From: Thermoplasmata archaeon
GTDB taxonomy: Archaea; Thermoplasmatota; Thermoplasmata; Lutacidiplasmatales; UBA184
NCBI GenBank assembly: GCA_021827405.1
Contig: JAKAVY010000017.1
Coordinates: forward strand, 1-34,922
Direction of reading: 5' to 3'
DNA: 34,922 nucleotides
Shown piece by piece: positions 25,014 through 32,733 of this stretch (its first letter is position 1; the number at the start of each line of letters is the position of its first letter). Made by a program: the position numbers and the translations under genes. The notes beneath the pieces are model-generated. The model saw nothing but the letters and a program-made list of their open reading frames with translations, was not told the origin of the DNA and made no database searches.

Positions 25014-26135
25014 CTAGGGGGAGGTCGACGGCAAGGGAGGAAGAGGGAGGGGCTTCCCATCTAGGGTGATCTCCGCGCCCCCCAGGGAGAGGTATCCGAA
25101 CAGCGAGCTTGCGTTGTGCCCCCCGAGGCCCAAGTTCCTGCCGATCCCGAGGGACAGGACACCGGCTTGCGTGTCCTCGTACTGGGGGGCCATCTTGAGC
25201 TCCGGGTTCAGCCCCAGGGCAAGCCAGCTCGCGCTCTCCCGGCCCTTTCCCCCCTTCTCGAAGGCCTCGTTGAACGCCTCGGACCCGCCGCTGAATTGGT
25301 GGTCCACGAGGCGTCCCTCCTTGAAGTCCCAGCGCCCTCCCTCCCATCGGGTGAGCGCCGGCACGCTCGGGCGGTCCGCCACCAAGGTACCTTCCACACC
25401 CTTCCCATCCAGAGGGAGGGTCACCGACCCGGAGGGAAGGGTGAGGAACCGATCGAAGATCCCCGCCTTCGGGTCCGGGGGGACCACGCCGGTGGCGAGG
25501 GTCGGCCGCGCCCGTCTGAGGGGGATGGACAGGGCGGTCCCGTTCGGGTGGCGCACCTGGAGGAGCTTCCCACCGGCCAGCGCGCGGACCAACGGACGGC
25601 CTGCACGGGACAGGGTGGCCGGGTCGACCAGGGTCGCCCGGACGATCTCCTCGCGCCACCGCTCCAGGTCCACCCCGAAGGCTACGGCCAGGGAGGGAGT
25701 GACCCGACCCAACTCCATCCGGGCGCCGCATAGATGCGCCCTCCCGGCGGTCTTGTACCACTGCTCGTTGTATGCCGTGGCCCGGGCCCGGACCTTTCCC
25801 GCCAGGCGCTCATAGCGCGCACGATCGCCCGGCCCCCAGAAGAAGACATACGCGTCGGCCTTGGAGAGCGCTCCCCACTCGGCAGCGCAGCCCTCCCCCA
25901 CGGAAGCGGGGCCGAGCTTCTCCAGACTCTCCCAGTAGGCTCCCTCGTCCTCGTAGAGCGTCAAAGGACGGGCCCCCATCCTTCGGGCCTCCAAGATGAA
26001 CCCCCGGGCCCAGGGGAGGGAGTGGGTCCAGGTCTCGATGAGGACGCTCTGGCCGCGTTTGAGCCCGAGGTTCCTCCTCAGCACCTGGCGAGCGACCTGG
26101 GATGCGATGTCCGGGGAAACCTCCTCGCTGTCCAT
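25014..26135 (-). CDS. M29 aminopeptidase-like protein
   Basis: A 373-aa protein of the thermophilic metalloaminopeptidase (AmpS/PepS, family M29) type. The N-terminal part shows the family pattern: VARQVLRRNLGLKRGQSVLIETWTHSLPWARGF, then a helix-rich middle with MELGRVTPSLAVAFGVDLERW. The C-terminal half carries RLVDHQFSGG, ASWLALGLNPELKM and GVLSLGIGRNLGLGGHNASSLFGYLSLGG. Active members have a metal site with two Glu, two His, Tyr and Asp, and end in a His-x-Asp pair; here the equivalent end reads LFGYLSLGGAEITLDG with no such pair, so the metal site may be incomplete. It may be an inactive relative or an enzyme with different ligands. It starts at ATG 26135, about 24 nt after a TATA-like ttgtaccc. 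Confidence 0.8.
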   Translation of the reverse strand: MDSEEVSPDIASQVARQVLRRNLGLKRGQSVLIETWTHSLPWARGFILEARRMGARPLTLYEDEGAYWESLEKLGPASVGEGCAAEWGALSKADAYVFFWGPGDRARYERLAGKVRARATAYNEQWYKTAGRAHLCGARMELGRVTPSLAVAFGVDLERWREEIVRATLVDPATLSRAGRPLVRALAGGKLLQVRHPNGTALSIPLRRARPTLATGVVPPDPKAGIFDRFLTLPSGSVTLPLDGKGVEGTLVADRPSVPALTRWEGGRWDFKEGRLVDHQFSGGSEAFNEAFEKGGKGRESASWLALGLNPELKMAPQYEDTQAGVLSLGIGRNLGLGGHNASSLFGYLSLGGAEITLDGKPLPLPPLPSTSP

Positions 26136-26234
26136 GGTGCCTCGAACCGGGGCGGGTACAAGAAGGCTACCGGAACGAGGGGGAGCGATCCTACGAGACT
26201 GGAAATCTCAAATCACCGGGGCGCTCCCCTATCC

Positions 26235-26867
26235 GTGCCGGCAGACGGTTTCCGGGCTCCTGTGACCCTCACCGGGGATCGGGTCCGGCTGGTCCCCCTG
26301 GACCGGGAGCACGTGGATGCCCTGGTCGCGGTGGCGGGAGACCGGGAGATCTGGAGGTACTTCCGGGGAGGGACACTGGTGGACCGGCCCTCCATGGAAC
26401 GGTACATCGAAGAGCGGCTCCGGGACCAGAGGGCGGGGATGGACCTCCCGTTCACCGTGATGGAACTTCCGGGGGAACGCCCGGTGGGTATGACCCGCTT
26501 CATGGGGATCGACCGGGAGAACCGAGGGGTGGAGATCGGGGGGACCTGGTTGAGCCGACCGCTCTGGGGGACCGGGGTCAACGTGGAGGCCAAATTTCTC
26601 ATGCTGCGGCACGCCTTCGAGAAGGAAGGGGTGATCCGGGTGCAGATCAAGAGCGACGCCCGGAACCTCCATTCCCAGCGCGCCATTGAGGCTCTCGGGG
26701 CGGTTCGGGAGGGGGTGCTCCGCCACCAGGTCATCCTCCCGGACGGGTTCCGCCGGGACTCGGTGTACTATAGTATCCTCGAGGAGGAGTGGCCCGCGGT
26801 CAAACAACGACTGGAAGCCCGGATGGCCCGACGGACGGATCGGCCGGCTCAGACCCCCGGAACTTGA
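26235..26867 (+). CDS. RimJ/RimL-type GNAT acetyltransferase
   Basis: N-acetyltransferase of the RimJ/RimL group. Typical segments in order are TGDRVRLVPLDREHVDALVAV, PFTVMELPGERPVGMTRFMGID, VEIGGTWLSRPLWGTGVNVEAKFLML (the acetyl-CoA loop RPLWGTGVN), FEKEGVIRVQIKSDARNLHSQRAIEALGAVREGVLR, and a closing VYYSILEEEWPAVKQRLEAR. The product is about 210 aa. The start is open between GTG 26235 and GTG 26262; the A/T patch aatctcaaat is about 25 nt before 26235, which favours it. It is adjacent to the next gene (stop TGA, then ATG) so translation is coupled. It is divergent from the M29-like gene. The substrate may be an amino sugar, polyamine or protein N-terminus. Confidence 0.88.
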   Translation: MPADGFRAPVTLTGDRVRLVPLDREHVDALVAVAGDREIWRYFRGGTLVDRPSMERYIEERLRDQRAGMDLPFTVMELPGERPVGMTRFMGIDRENRGVEIGGTWLSRPLWGTGVNVEAKFLMLRHAFEKEGVIRVQIKSDARNLHSQRAIEALGAVREGVLRHQVILPDGFRRDSVYYSILEEEWPAVKQRLEARMARRTDRPAQTPGT

Positions 26868-27470
26868 ATGGCGGGACGGCGATCGACCGGGGCTCCGAGG
26901 GGCATGGGGGGCTCCGGGGTGGCGTCCGTTCACGGAGGCCGCCGGAAGCACTTCGTCGTCACCGGGTATCTGGTATACCATCGCCGGGTCCTGCTCTTGT
27001 TCCACCGCAAGCTCCGACGCTGGCTTCCTCCTGGGGGCCACGTGGAGGAAGACGAGGACCCCTGGACCGCGCTGGTCCGAGAGTTTAGGGAGGAGACCGG
27101 GCTTACGGTCCATCCCGCCGCCCGGGCCTCAAGGCGGGGGAAGGAACGCGGGGTCCGCCTGCTCCCGGACCCTCATCACGTTCAGGTAGAGCGTATCGAC
27201 TCCCAGCATGACCACGTGGACCTGGTCTACTTCTGCCGGAGGGCGCGGGGCCGGCTGCGGCGGAACCCGGAGTCGGAAGCCCTCCGGTGGTTCTCGCGGC
27301 AGGAGCTCACCGTTCCTCTGCTAGGCCCGAACGTCCGGACCTTCGCCCGGGAAGCCCTCGGAGGGGACACCTCGGACGCCATCACTCCGTCTCGAGCCTG
27401 GGGCGGGGGGGGAGGAGCCCGGTCCAGCCGGTCCGCCGTTCGAAGACCACGAAAGCCCCCGCCACGGTGA
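26868..27470 (+). CDS. Nudix hydrolase, coupled to GNAT gene
   Basis: A Nudix hydrolase of 200 aa that cleaves nucleoside diphosphate-like substrates. The Nudix box at residues 57-79 is complete, with Gly57, Glu63 and the core REFREETGL at 71-79. The domain spans about 28-165 (KHFVVTGYLVYHRRVLLLFHRK at the start). A His/Asp-rich segment QVERIDSQHDHVDLVYFCRR follows. The C-terminal 35 residues are Gly/Arg/Pro-rich and overlap, on the opposite strand, the end of the MFS gene (27382-27470). The ATG directly follows the GNAT stop. The substrate is unknown; no MutT or ADP-ribose signature can be called. Confidence 0.88.
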   Translation: MAGRRSTGAPRGMGGSGVASVHGGRRKHFVVTGYLVYHRRVLLLFHRKLRRWLPPGGHVEEDEDPWTALVREFREETGLTVHPAARASRRGKERGVRLLPDPHHVQVERIDSQHDHVDLVYFCRRARGRLRRNPESEALRWFSRQELTVPLLGPNVRTFAREALGGDTSDAITPSRAWGGGGGARSSRSAVRRPRKPPPR

Positions 27471-28656
27471 GGCCCAGCGCCCCCATGGTCCCCCAGAGGA
27501 GTAACGGCCCCTGGTTCCCGAGCCCCAGGAGAAGGGTCCCCACCGCGGGGGCCGCCGCCCGGGCGCTGTTGGTGAGGGTGTTGTAAGCCCCGTAGTAGCT
27601 CCCTCTCCCCCTCCGTCCCGAAAGCCCCGCCACCAGGGACGACTGCAAGGGGGCCACGATGTCCTCCCCCACGGTCAGAAGGGAGATCGCCATCAGGGCG
27701 ACCCCGTAAGCGGCCCCCGCCTCGAGGACGAGGTACGCCACTGCGTAGAAGCCCGTCCCCGCCGCCATCCAGAGCAAGGGGCGACGTCGGAGGTTCCAGG
27801 AGATCGGGAGCTGGAGGGTGACCACCAGGATCCCATTGAGCGAGTACAACAGACCGATCCCGGCGTACGAATAACCCCGGACCCCTTCGAGAAAGAGGGC
27901 GAGCGGGGTCCCGAACTGTCCGCTGACCAGCGCCAGTCCCGCCCCCAGCAGCCCCAGGGTCAAGAGGAGGCCATCCCGGAAGGGAGCCCGCAACTGGTCC
28001 CGGAACCGGGGTCTGGGCGGTTCGCCCGGTGTCAGAGGCGACGGGACACCCCTCGGATTGGACTCCCTCAGGAAGAGGAGGAGAAGGATCGCCTCCCCGA
28101 AGGTGGTGATGGCCGCCATCAGAAAGACAATGGGAAGCCCGTAGTACCCGGCCAGGACTCCCCCGAGCGCCGGGGAGAGAGCGAAGCCGGCGTTCGCCAT
28201 GACCCGCTGGAGCCCGAACGCATTCACCCGCTGAGCGGGAGTGGTCACGTCGCCCACCATGGCGTCCTGGGACGGCCCCTGCAGCCCGATGAGAAGGCTT
28301 TGCCCGGCCCAGAGTCCGACGAGAAGGGCAAGGTCGGTCGCCCCCCACAGGTAGAGCGCCACGAACGCGATGGCGATGACGAGCGGCGGGAACGCCGCCA
28401 ACGGGCGCCGGCCGATCCGATCCGAGGCGGACCCTCCGAGGAAGTATCCGGCCACGTTGATCGGGACGACGGCGGCGGTCAGGAGACCGACCTGAAGGAA
28501 GCTCAGATGAAAGAGGGTGTAGAGGATGAGCGGAAGGAAGACGTAAGCGGCGGAGCGCCCGGAGGAGCGGACGAACGCGGCCGTGGCCAGGAGATAGACC
28601 CGCCGGTCGAAACGGAAGGAGGAGAAGCGGGCGGCGACGGAAGGGATCCGGGACAT
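27382..28656 (-). CDS. Major facilitator superfamily transporter
   Basis: A 12-segment MFS permease, 424 aa. The N-terminal domain includes the signature loop GGSASDRIGRRPLAAFPP and the first motif region around QVGLLTAAVVPINVAGYFLGG. A central loop is Pro/Arg-rich (about 200-220, PRGVPSPLTPGEPPRPRFR). The second half has TLGLLGAGLALVSGQFG, GVALMAISLLTVGEDIVAP and VGTLLLGLGNQGPLLLW. It lies 21 nt after a Nudix gene on the same strand, so they probably share a transcript. Its end overlaps the end of the upstream-facing Nudix gene by 89 bp. The substrate cannot be read. Confidence 0.93.
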   Translation of the reverse strand: MSRIPSVAARFSSFRFDRRVYLLATAAFVRSSGRSAAYVFLPLILYTLFHLSFLQVGLLTAAVVPINVAGYFLGGSASDRIGRRPLAAFPPLVIAIAFVALYLWGATDLALLVGLWAGQSLLIGLQGPSQDAMVGDVTTPAQRVNAFGLQRVMANAGFALSPALGGVLAGYYGLPIVFLMAAITTFGEAILLLLFLRESNPRGVPSPLTPGEPPRPRFRDQLRAPFRDGLLLTLGLLGAGLALVSGQFGTPLALFLEGVRGYSYAGIGLLYSLNGILVVTLQLPISWNLRRRPLLWMAAGTGFYAVAYLVLEAGAAYGVALMAISLLTVGEDIVAPLQSSLVAGLSGRRGRGSYYGAYNTLTNSARAAAPAVGTLLLGLGNQGPLLLWGTMGALGLTVAGAFVVFERRTGWTGLLPPRPRLETE

Positions 28657-28677
28657 GAGGTTGGCGGTGGGCGCCCC

Positions 28678-29145
28678 TCAGCCCTCGGGGGACCCGGCCA
28701 GGGCTTCGCGCGCCATCGCCAGGACCGATCGGTCAGAGTCGAAGCGGACCCGGACCTCGGCCTCGGGGAGGGGGAGCCACGCAAACTTGTCGAATATCGG
28801 TTCGGTCCGCAGGTCCCGGTCTCGGGCCTCCACGAGGAAGTAGACCACGGATTTGTGCACGTTCAGACCCCGGACCGGGTCGAAGAAACGGTAGGTGGAC
28901 TGCCCTACTTCCTTCCCCAAGGACAAATCCGACAGGCCGGTCTCCTCCCGGACCTCTCTCAGGGCGGCCCCCTCCAGGGACTCTCCGGGGTCCACGTGCC
29001 CCTTCGGAAAGCACCAGCGGTCCTCCGCGGACTCGTGCAGCAACAGGACCTCCCGGGACCCGGAAGCCAGGACGATCCCTCCCGCCGAGAGCTCCGGAAC
29101 GATCGGAACGCCAGGACGGTAGGGCAAGTTCCGGGACGGAGACAT
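28678..29145 (-). CDS. Nudix hydrolase
   Basis: A 155-aa single-domain Nudix hydrolase. It begins ELSAGGIVLASGSREVLLLHES, followed by WCFPKGHVDPGES and the full Nudix box from Gly49: Glu55 and the core REVREETGL at 63-71. The CFPKGHVDPGES version of the box start resembles diadenosine tetraphosphate hydrolases. A segment FFDPVRGLNVHKSVVYFLVEA follows, ending with FAWLPLPEAEVRVRFDSDRSVLAMAREAL, typical of the C-terminal helix. It heads an operon with the downstream MFS gene. The ATG at 29145 is about 25 nt after an A/T-poor gggaaagg. The substrate is uncertain; asymmetrical Ap4A hydrolase is a reasonable candidate. Confidence 0.9.
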   Translation of the reverse strand: MSPSRNLPYRPGVPIVPELSAGGIVLASGSREVLLLHESAEDRWCFPKGHVDPGESLEGAALREVREETGLSDLSLGKEVGQSTYRFFDPVRGLNVHKSVVYFLVEARDRDLRTEPIFDKFAWLPLPEAEVRVRFDSDRSVLAMAREALAGSPEG

Positions 29146-29293
29146 GTAAGGCTGCGAGCGCCGAGGACCTTTCCCCCGCTCATAAGCCTGTCCGGGGCCC
29201 GAGCTTCTCCCTGTAGGTTCCGGCGGAAGGAGGCGGGACTGCCGGGAAAGGACGGACGGCAGGGACCCCTAAGCTCAGGCCGGGCCCACAATC

Positions 29294-29300
29294 CTATATC
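29294..29300 (+). promoter_or_regulatory. TATA-like box of acyl-CoA ligase gene
   Basis: ctatatc centred about 26 nt before the GTG at 29323. This supports the GTG as start and a leaderless transcript. Confidence 0.6.
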
Positions 29301-29322
29301 GCTTCTCCTCGTCCGGCGGGAT

Positions 29323-30927
29323 GTGCTGGACCCCAAGGAGGAGTACCACGACCTCCCGACCTTGCTGGAGGGCAAGGCCCGCAAGAACGAGGAGCGCCCG
29401 GCCGTACGGACCGGCCCACGCAGCGTAAGCTACCGTGCCCTTTACGAGGGGTCCCTTCGCGTCGCCCAGGGATTGAAGGACCGGGGTGTCGGCCCCGGGG
29501 ACAAGGTCGCGCTGTTCCTTTACAATTCCCCGGAGTTCCTCCAGCTCTGGTACGGGGCCAACCTCCAGGGGGCGGTCATGGTCCCGCTGAACACCGCGCT
29601 GAAGGGGGAGTTGCTGCGATACGAGATCAGGGACAGCGACGCCCGGATCGTGGTCTCAGACCTCCGGCTGTACCCTGAGGTGGAGAAGGTCCGGACGGGC
29701 ACCGGGGTCCAACGTGTGGTGGGGTATGACACCGCCGGGACTTACGATGCTCTCCCCGCCTCGGTGGAGGCCTTCCCGGACCTCACGCGCTCCCCCGCGA
29801 ACCGGACCGACCTGCCACGACCCCAGCCCTCCGACCCGGCCGCCATCCTCTACACTTCCGGGACCACGGGCCCTCCCAAGGGCGTGGTGATCCCTCACGA
29901 AAAGTACCTATCTACCGCCCGGGCGATCTCGACCCGGAGCGAGCTCACGCCAGAGAGCGTGCTGTTCACCGAACTGCCGCTCTTCCATTGCAACGCCCAG
30001 GAGATGAGCACGCACACCGCCCTGTTGAACGACCTCACGGTCGCGTTCACGGAATGGTTCCGTGCCTCCGACTACTGGGAGGTCGCGGGGCGTCTGGGGG
30101 CCACGCACGTGAGCCTTCTGATCTCCATGGTAAACGTCCTGTTCAAGCAGCCCCCGAGGCCCTCCGACCGGGAGCACCGGGTGCGGGTCGCCCTCACCGC
30201 CGGGACGCAAAAGGGGATCTGGAGGCCGTTTGAGGAGCGTTTCGGGCTCAAGATCGTAGAGCTCTACGGAATGACCGAGTGTGGATGCACGACGCTGATG
30301 AACCCGCCGGACCGGGTCCGACTGGGGTCCATCGGCCTCCCTCTGGACTTCGTCGAGGCCCAGGTGGTGGATGAGATGGACCGACCGGTCGGACCGGGGG
30401 TCCGCGGAGAGTTGGTGGTCCGACCGCGGAGGCCCTACTCGATGATGTTAGGGTACTACAAGAAACCGGAGCAGACGGTGGAGGCCTGGCGGAACCTCTG
30501 GTTCCACACCGGGGACTATGTATGGCAGGACGAGGAGGGGTACTACTACTTCGTGGAGCGGAAGAAGGATGTGATCCGGCGTCGGGGGGAGAACATCGCC
30601 CCCTACGATGTGGAGCAGGTCCTGAACCAGCACCCGATGGTCTTCGAGACCGTGGTGGTCGGGGTACCGTCCCCGCTGGGGGAGGAGGACGTGAAGGCGT
30701 ACGTGCAATTGAAGCCCGGGGCGAAGGTGGAGGCGAGGGAGCTCTTCGAGTTCGCGGCGCAGCGGCTGCCCTTCTTCATGGTCCCCCAGTTCCTGGAGTT
30801 CGTCTCGGAGATCCCCAAGACGGCCAACCAGAAGGCCCAGCGCTATCTCCTTCGTTCCCGCCCGCCGGGTCCCGGAACGGTGGACCGGGACAGCTTGGGG
30901 ATCCAAGTGACGCGGCCCCCACGCTGA
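29323..30927 (+). CDS. Acyl-CoA ligase (AMP-forming synthetase)
   Basis: Adenylate-forming ligase that activates a carboxylic acid with ATP and CoA, 534 aa. Core motifs: A3 ILYTSGTTGPPKGVVIPHE, A4/A5 with FHCNAQEMSTHTALL and VELYGMTECGCTTLMN, A7 WFHTGDYVWQDEEGYYYFVER, A8 KKDVIRRRGENIAPYDVEQVL, and A10 PKTANQKAQRYLL with the catalytic Lys position being Gln/Lys of this segment. The layout is like crotonobetaine/carnitine-CoA ligases (CaiC), but the substrate is not determined. The long open frame running back to 28300 is not coding; the GTG at 29323 is set by the TATA-like box. A PIN-domain gene follows 17 nt after its stop, so they form an operon. Confidence 0.93.
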   Translation: MLDPKEEYHDLPTLLEGKARKNEERPAVRTGPRSVSYRALYEGSLRVAQGLKDRGVGPGDKVALFLYNSPEFLQLWYGANLQGAVMVPLNTALKGELLRYEIRDSDARIVVSDLRLYPEVEKVRTGTGVQRVVGYDTAGTYDALPASVEAFPDLTRSPANRTDLPRPQPSDPAAILYTSGTTGPPKGVVIPHEKYLSTARAISTRSELTPESVLFTELPLFHCNAQEMSTHTALLNDLTVAFTEWFRASDYWEVAGRLGATHVSLLISMVNVLFKQPPRPSDREHRVRVALTAGTQKGIWRPFEERFGLKIVELYGMTECGCTTLMNPPDRVRLGSIGLPLDFVEAQVVDEMDRPVGPGVRGELVVRPRRPYSMMLGYYKKPEQTVEAWRNLWFHTGDYVWQDEEGYYYFVERKKDVIRRRGENIAPYDVEQVLNQHPMVFETVVVGVPSPLGEEDVKAYVQLKPGAKVEARELFEFAAQRLPFFMVPQFLEFVSEIPKTANQKAQRYLLRSRPPGPGTVDRDSLGIQVTRPPR

Positions 30928-30944
30928 GGGAAAAGGGGTGCTCC

Positions 30945-31433
30945 GTGAGGCGAGGGAGGGGAGGCCCCCGTGCCGGGGTCCCAAAGAGGGTGTTGCCGGC
31001 TCGCGACCGCTTGCTTGGTCATGCCACCCCGTCCCCACCGCCCCCCGCGGGGCGGCCGTGGGTACTCTTGGACACCAACGCCCTCTTTCTTCCGTTCACC
31101 CGGCGCTTCCCCCTGGAAGCGGAGGTACAGCGGCTCATGGAGGGAGCGCGCATCGGGGTCCCTCAAAGCGTCCACGGCGAGCTCAGGCGTCTGGAGGCGC
31201 GTGGGGGGGCCCACGCCCGGGCCGCCCGGTTGTTCGCGGACCGGTTCCCTTCGTTACCCACCGACCTCCATGGGGACGACGCGCTGGAGTCGTTGGCCCG
31301 GGAACTTGGGGCCTGGGTCGTGACGTCGGACCGGGCGCTGCGGACCCGGCTCGAGGCCCAGGGGCTGGGGGTCCTCTTCCCTCGAGGGGACCACCACCTC
31401 GCCTCAAGTCCTCGGGCCCCACCGTTTCCTTGA
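30945..31433 (+). CDS. PIN-domain ribonuclease (Fcf1/VapC-like)
   Basis: A single PIN domain of about 130 residues after a basic, Pro-rich head. The four acidic positions are present: Asp in VLLDTNALFLPF, Glu in SVHGELRRLEAR, Asp in TDLHGDDALESLARELG, and Asp in WVVTSDRALRTRL. The layout and the AWVVTSDRALRTRLEAQGLGVLFPRG ending match the archaeal Fcf1-like PIN group (rRNA processing), although VapC toxins are close. No antitoxin gene is adjacent. Start: GTG 30945, 17 nt after the ligase stop, with aaaagggg ahead; GTG 30990 is an alternative. It is likely co-transcribed with the acyl-CoA ligase. Confidence 0.83.
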   Translation: MRRGRGGPRAGVPKRVLPARDRLLGHATPSPPPPAGRPWVLLDTNALFLPFTRRFPLEAEVQRLMEGARIGVPQSVHGELRRLEARGGAHARAARLFADRFPSLPTDLHGDDALESLARELGAWVVTSDRALRTRLEAQGLGVLFPRGDHHLASSPRAPPFP

Positions 31434-31502
31434 CCGGCTGGTTTCCCTAAAGCTATAAGGGCCCCCCGGCCCCCCGGGGCCCGGACCGGACCGGAGGACG
31501 GC

Positions 31503-32726
31503 TTGACGGACGAGGACCTGATGCTGGAGGGCCCCCCGGGGGAGTTCGGATCCGGGGTGGTGGGGGTGTGTGACATCTGCCATCAACGGCAGGCGGTGAT
31601 CGTGCTCTCCAAGGAGCGCTTCAAGCTTTGTGTGATCGATTTTCTGAACAAGGCCTGGATCAAGACCGACGCGAAGCCCGCGGCCCCGACCCCTCCCTTC
31701 ACCTCCTCCCGCGAGTACCTCCCTACCCGGGCCGTTCCCGGCGGACGTGCGCCTGTAGTGGTGCTATCCCCCACCAAGCAGGTCAAGCGCCCCTCGGTGC
31801 TGGTGGTCCCGGAGGTCTTCGGCCTGACCACCCAGGTGTTGGAGGCTGGGGTCCGGTTGGCCCACGAGGGATACGAGGTCATCCTTCCCGACTTTGCGAA
31901 GACCCCGGGAGTGAATCTGGCGACCTACGCGAAGCTCCGGGGCTATCGGATGCTCTTTGACAGCGTTCCCGTCTCCCAGACCCGGCGAGAGCCCTACCTC
32001 AGGGTGCTGGAGGATTGCCGGCTCCATGTACGGTCCCGGCCCATGGTGGACCCCACTCACTTCGGGGTGCTAGGGATATCCTACGGAGGAGCCCTGGCCT
32101 TGGCCTACGCCGCCCAGACCCCGGAGGTGGAGACCGTCGCCCTCGCGTATCCGTTCATGATCCGGCCCACGGGCTGGCTCCAGGCGTTGAGGGCGTCGGT
32201 GCTGGCCGTCTACGGAGCGGACGACAATGTGGCCGCGCCTTCCCTCTTGTTGCTGCGAGAGGCGGCGCGGAGGTACGGATTCCCGTTCGAGAGCCTGGTG
32301 CTTCCCGGGGCCCGGCACCACTTCCTTAACCGGGACTCCAAGGCGTACCGTCTCCCCGAAGCGGAATTGGCCTGGACCCGGATGATGGCCCACATGAAGG
32401 TGAGCTTGCAACCCCCGAAGGTCGCCCCCACCCCACCCCACCTGGCCTCCCGGGACCCCCTGGCGGCTCCCCGCCCCACCCCACCCGCATCGGCCAAGCC
32501 GGCGGTCCCCTCGGCCGCCAAGGGGCCCGATCCGGTTCCGGCCTCCCCCGCGCCGGGGGGGAAACCCCCGGGAACGCCGGCCGCTCCCCCTTCCTCAGCG
32601 ACACCTGTGCTTCCCCCCAACCTCTCGGCGGGACCCACCCCTTCCGCTCCCCCCCCTCCCGCAGCCGGGGTCCCGGGGGGACCCAGGGCACCGCGTCCAA
32701 CGGGGGATCGAGCGACCCAGGCCTGA
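31503..32726 (+). CDS. Dienelactone-hydrolase-like protein with Cys-rich head and Pro-rich tail
   Basis: An alpha/beta-hydrolase of the dienelactone hydrolase type, 407 aa. Residues 1-55 hold CDICHQRQAVIVLSKERFKLC, a small Cys/His knuckle (Cys23, Cys26, Cys45). The hydrolase core (about 75-300) has VVVPEVFGL-like start, GISYGGALALAYAA with Ser in the nucleophile position (dienelactone hydrolase uses Cys), the acid YGADDN, and His in GARHHFLN. The last 100 residues are almost entirely Pro, Ala, Ser and Gly and probably unstructured. The start TTG 31503 is preceded by ggagg and by a TATA-like gctataagg about 48 nt upstream. An ATG at 31521 is an alternative. The substrate is unknown. Confidence 0.85.
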   Translation: MTDEDLMLEGPPGEFGSGVVGVCDICHQRQAVIVLSKERFKLCVIDFLNKAWIKTDAKPAAPTPPFTSSREYLPTRAVPGGRAPVVVLSPTKQVKRPSVLVVPEVFGLTTQVLEAGVRLAHEGYEVILPDFAKTPGVNLATYAKLRGYRMLFDSVPVSQTRREPYLRVLEDCRLHVRSRPMVDPTHFGVLGISYGGALALAYAAQTPEVETVALAYPFMIRPTGWLQALRASVLAVYGADDNVAAPSLLLLREAARRYGFPFESLVLPGARHHFLNRDSKAYRLPEAELAWTRMMAHMKVSLQPPKVAPTPPHLASRDPLAAPRPTPPASAKPAVPSAAKGPDPVPASPAPGGKPPGTPAAPPSSATPVLPPNLSAGPTPSAPPPPAAGVPGGPRAPRPTGDRATQA

Positions 32727-32733
32727 TCCGAGA

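Noticed and set aside
28300-29322. N-terminal extension of the acyl-CoA ligase frame
   Set aside because: Antisense to the MFS and Nudix genes, unlike any ligase; the GTG at 29323 with its TATA-like box is the start.
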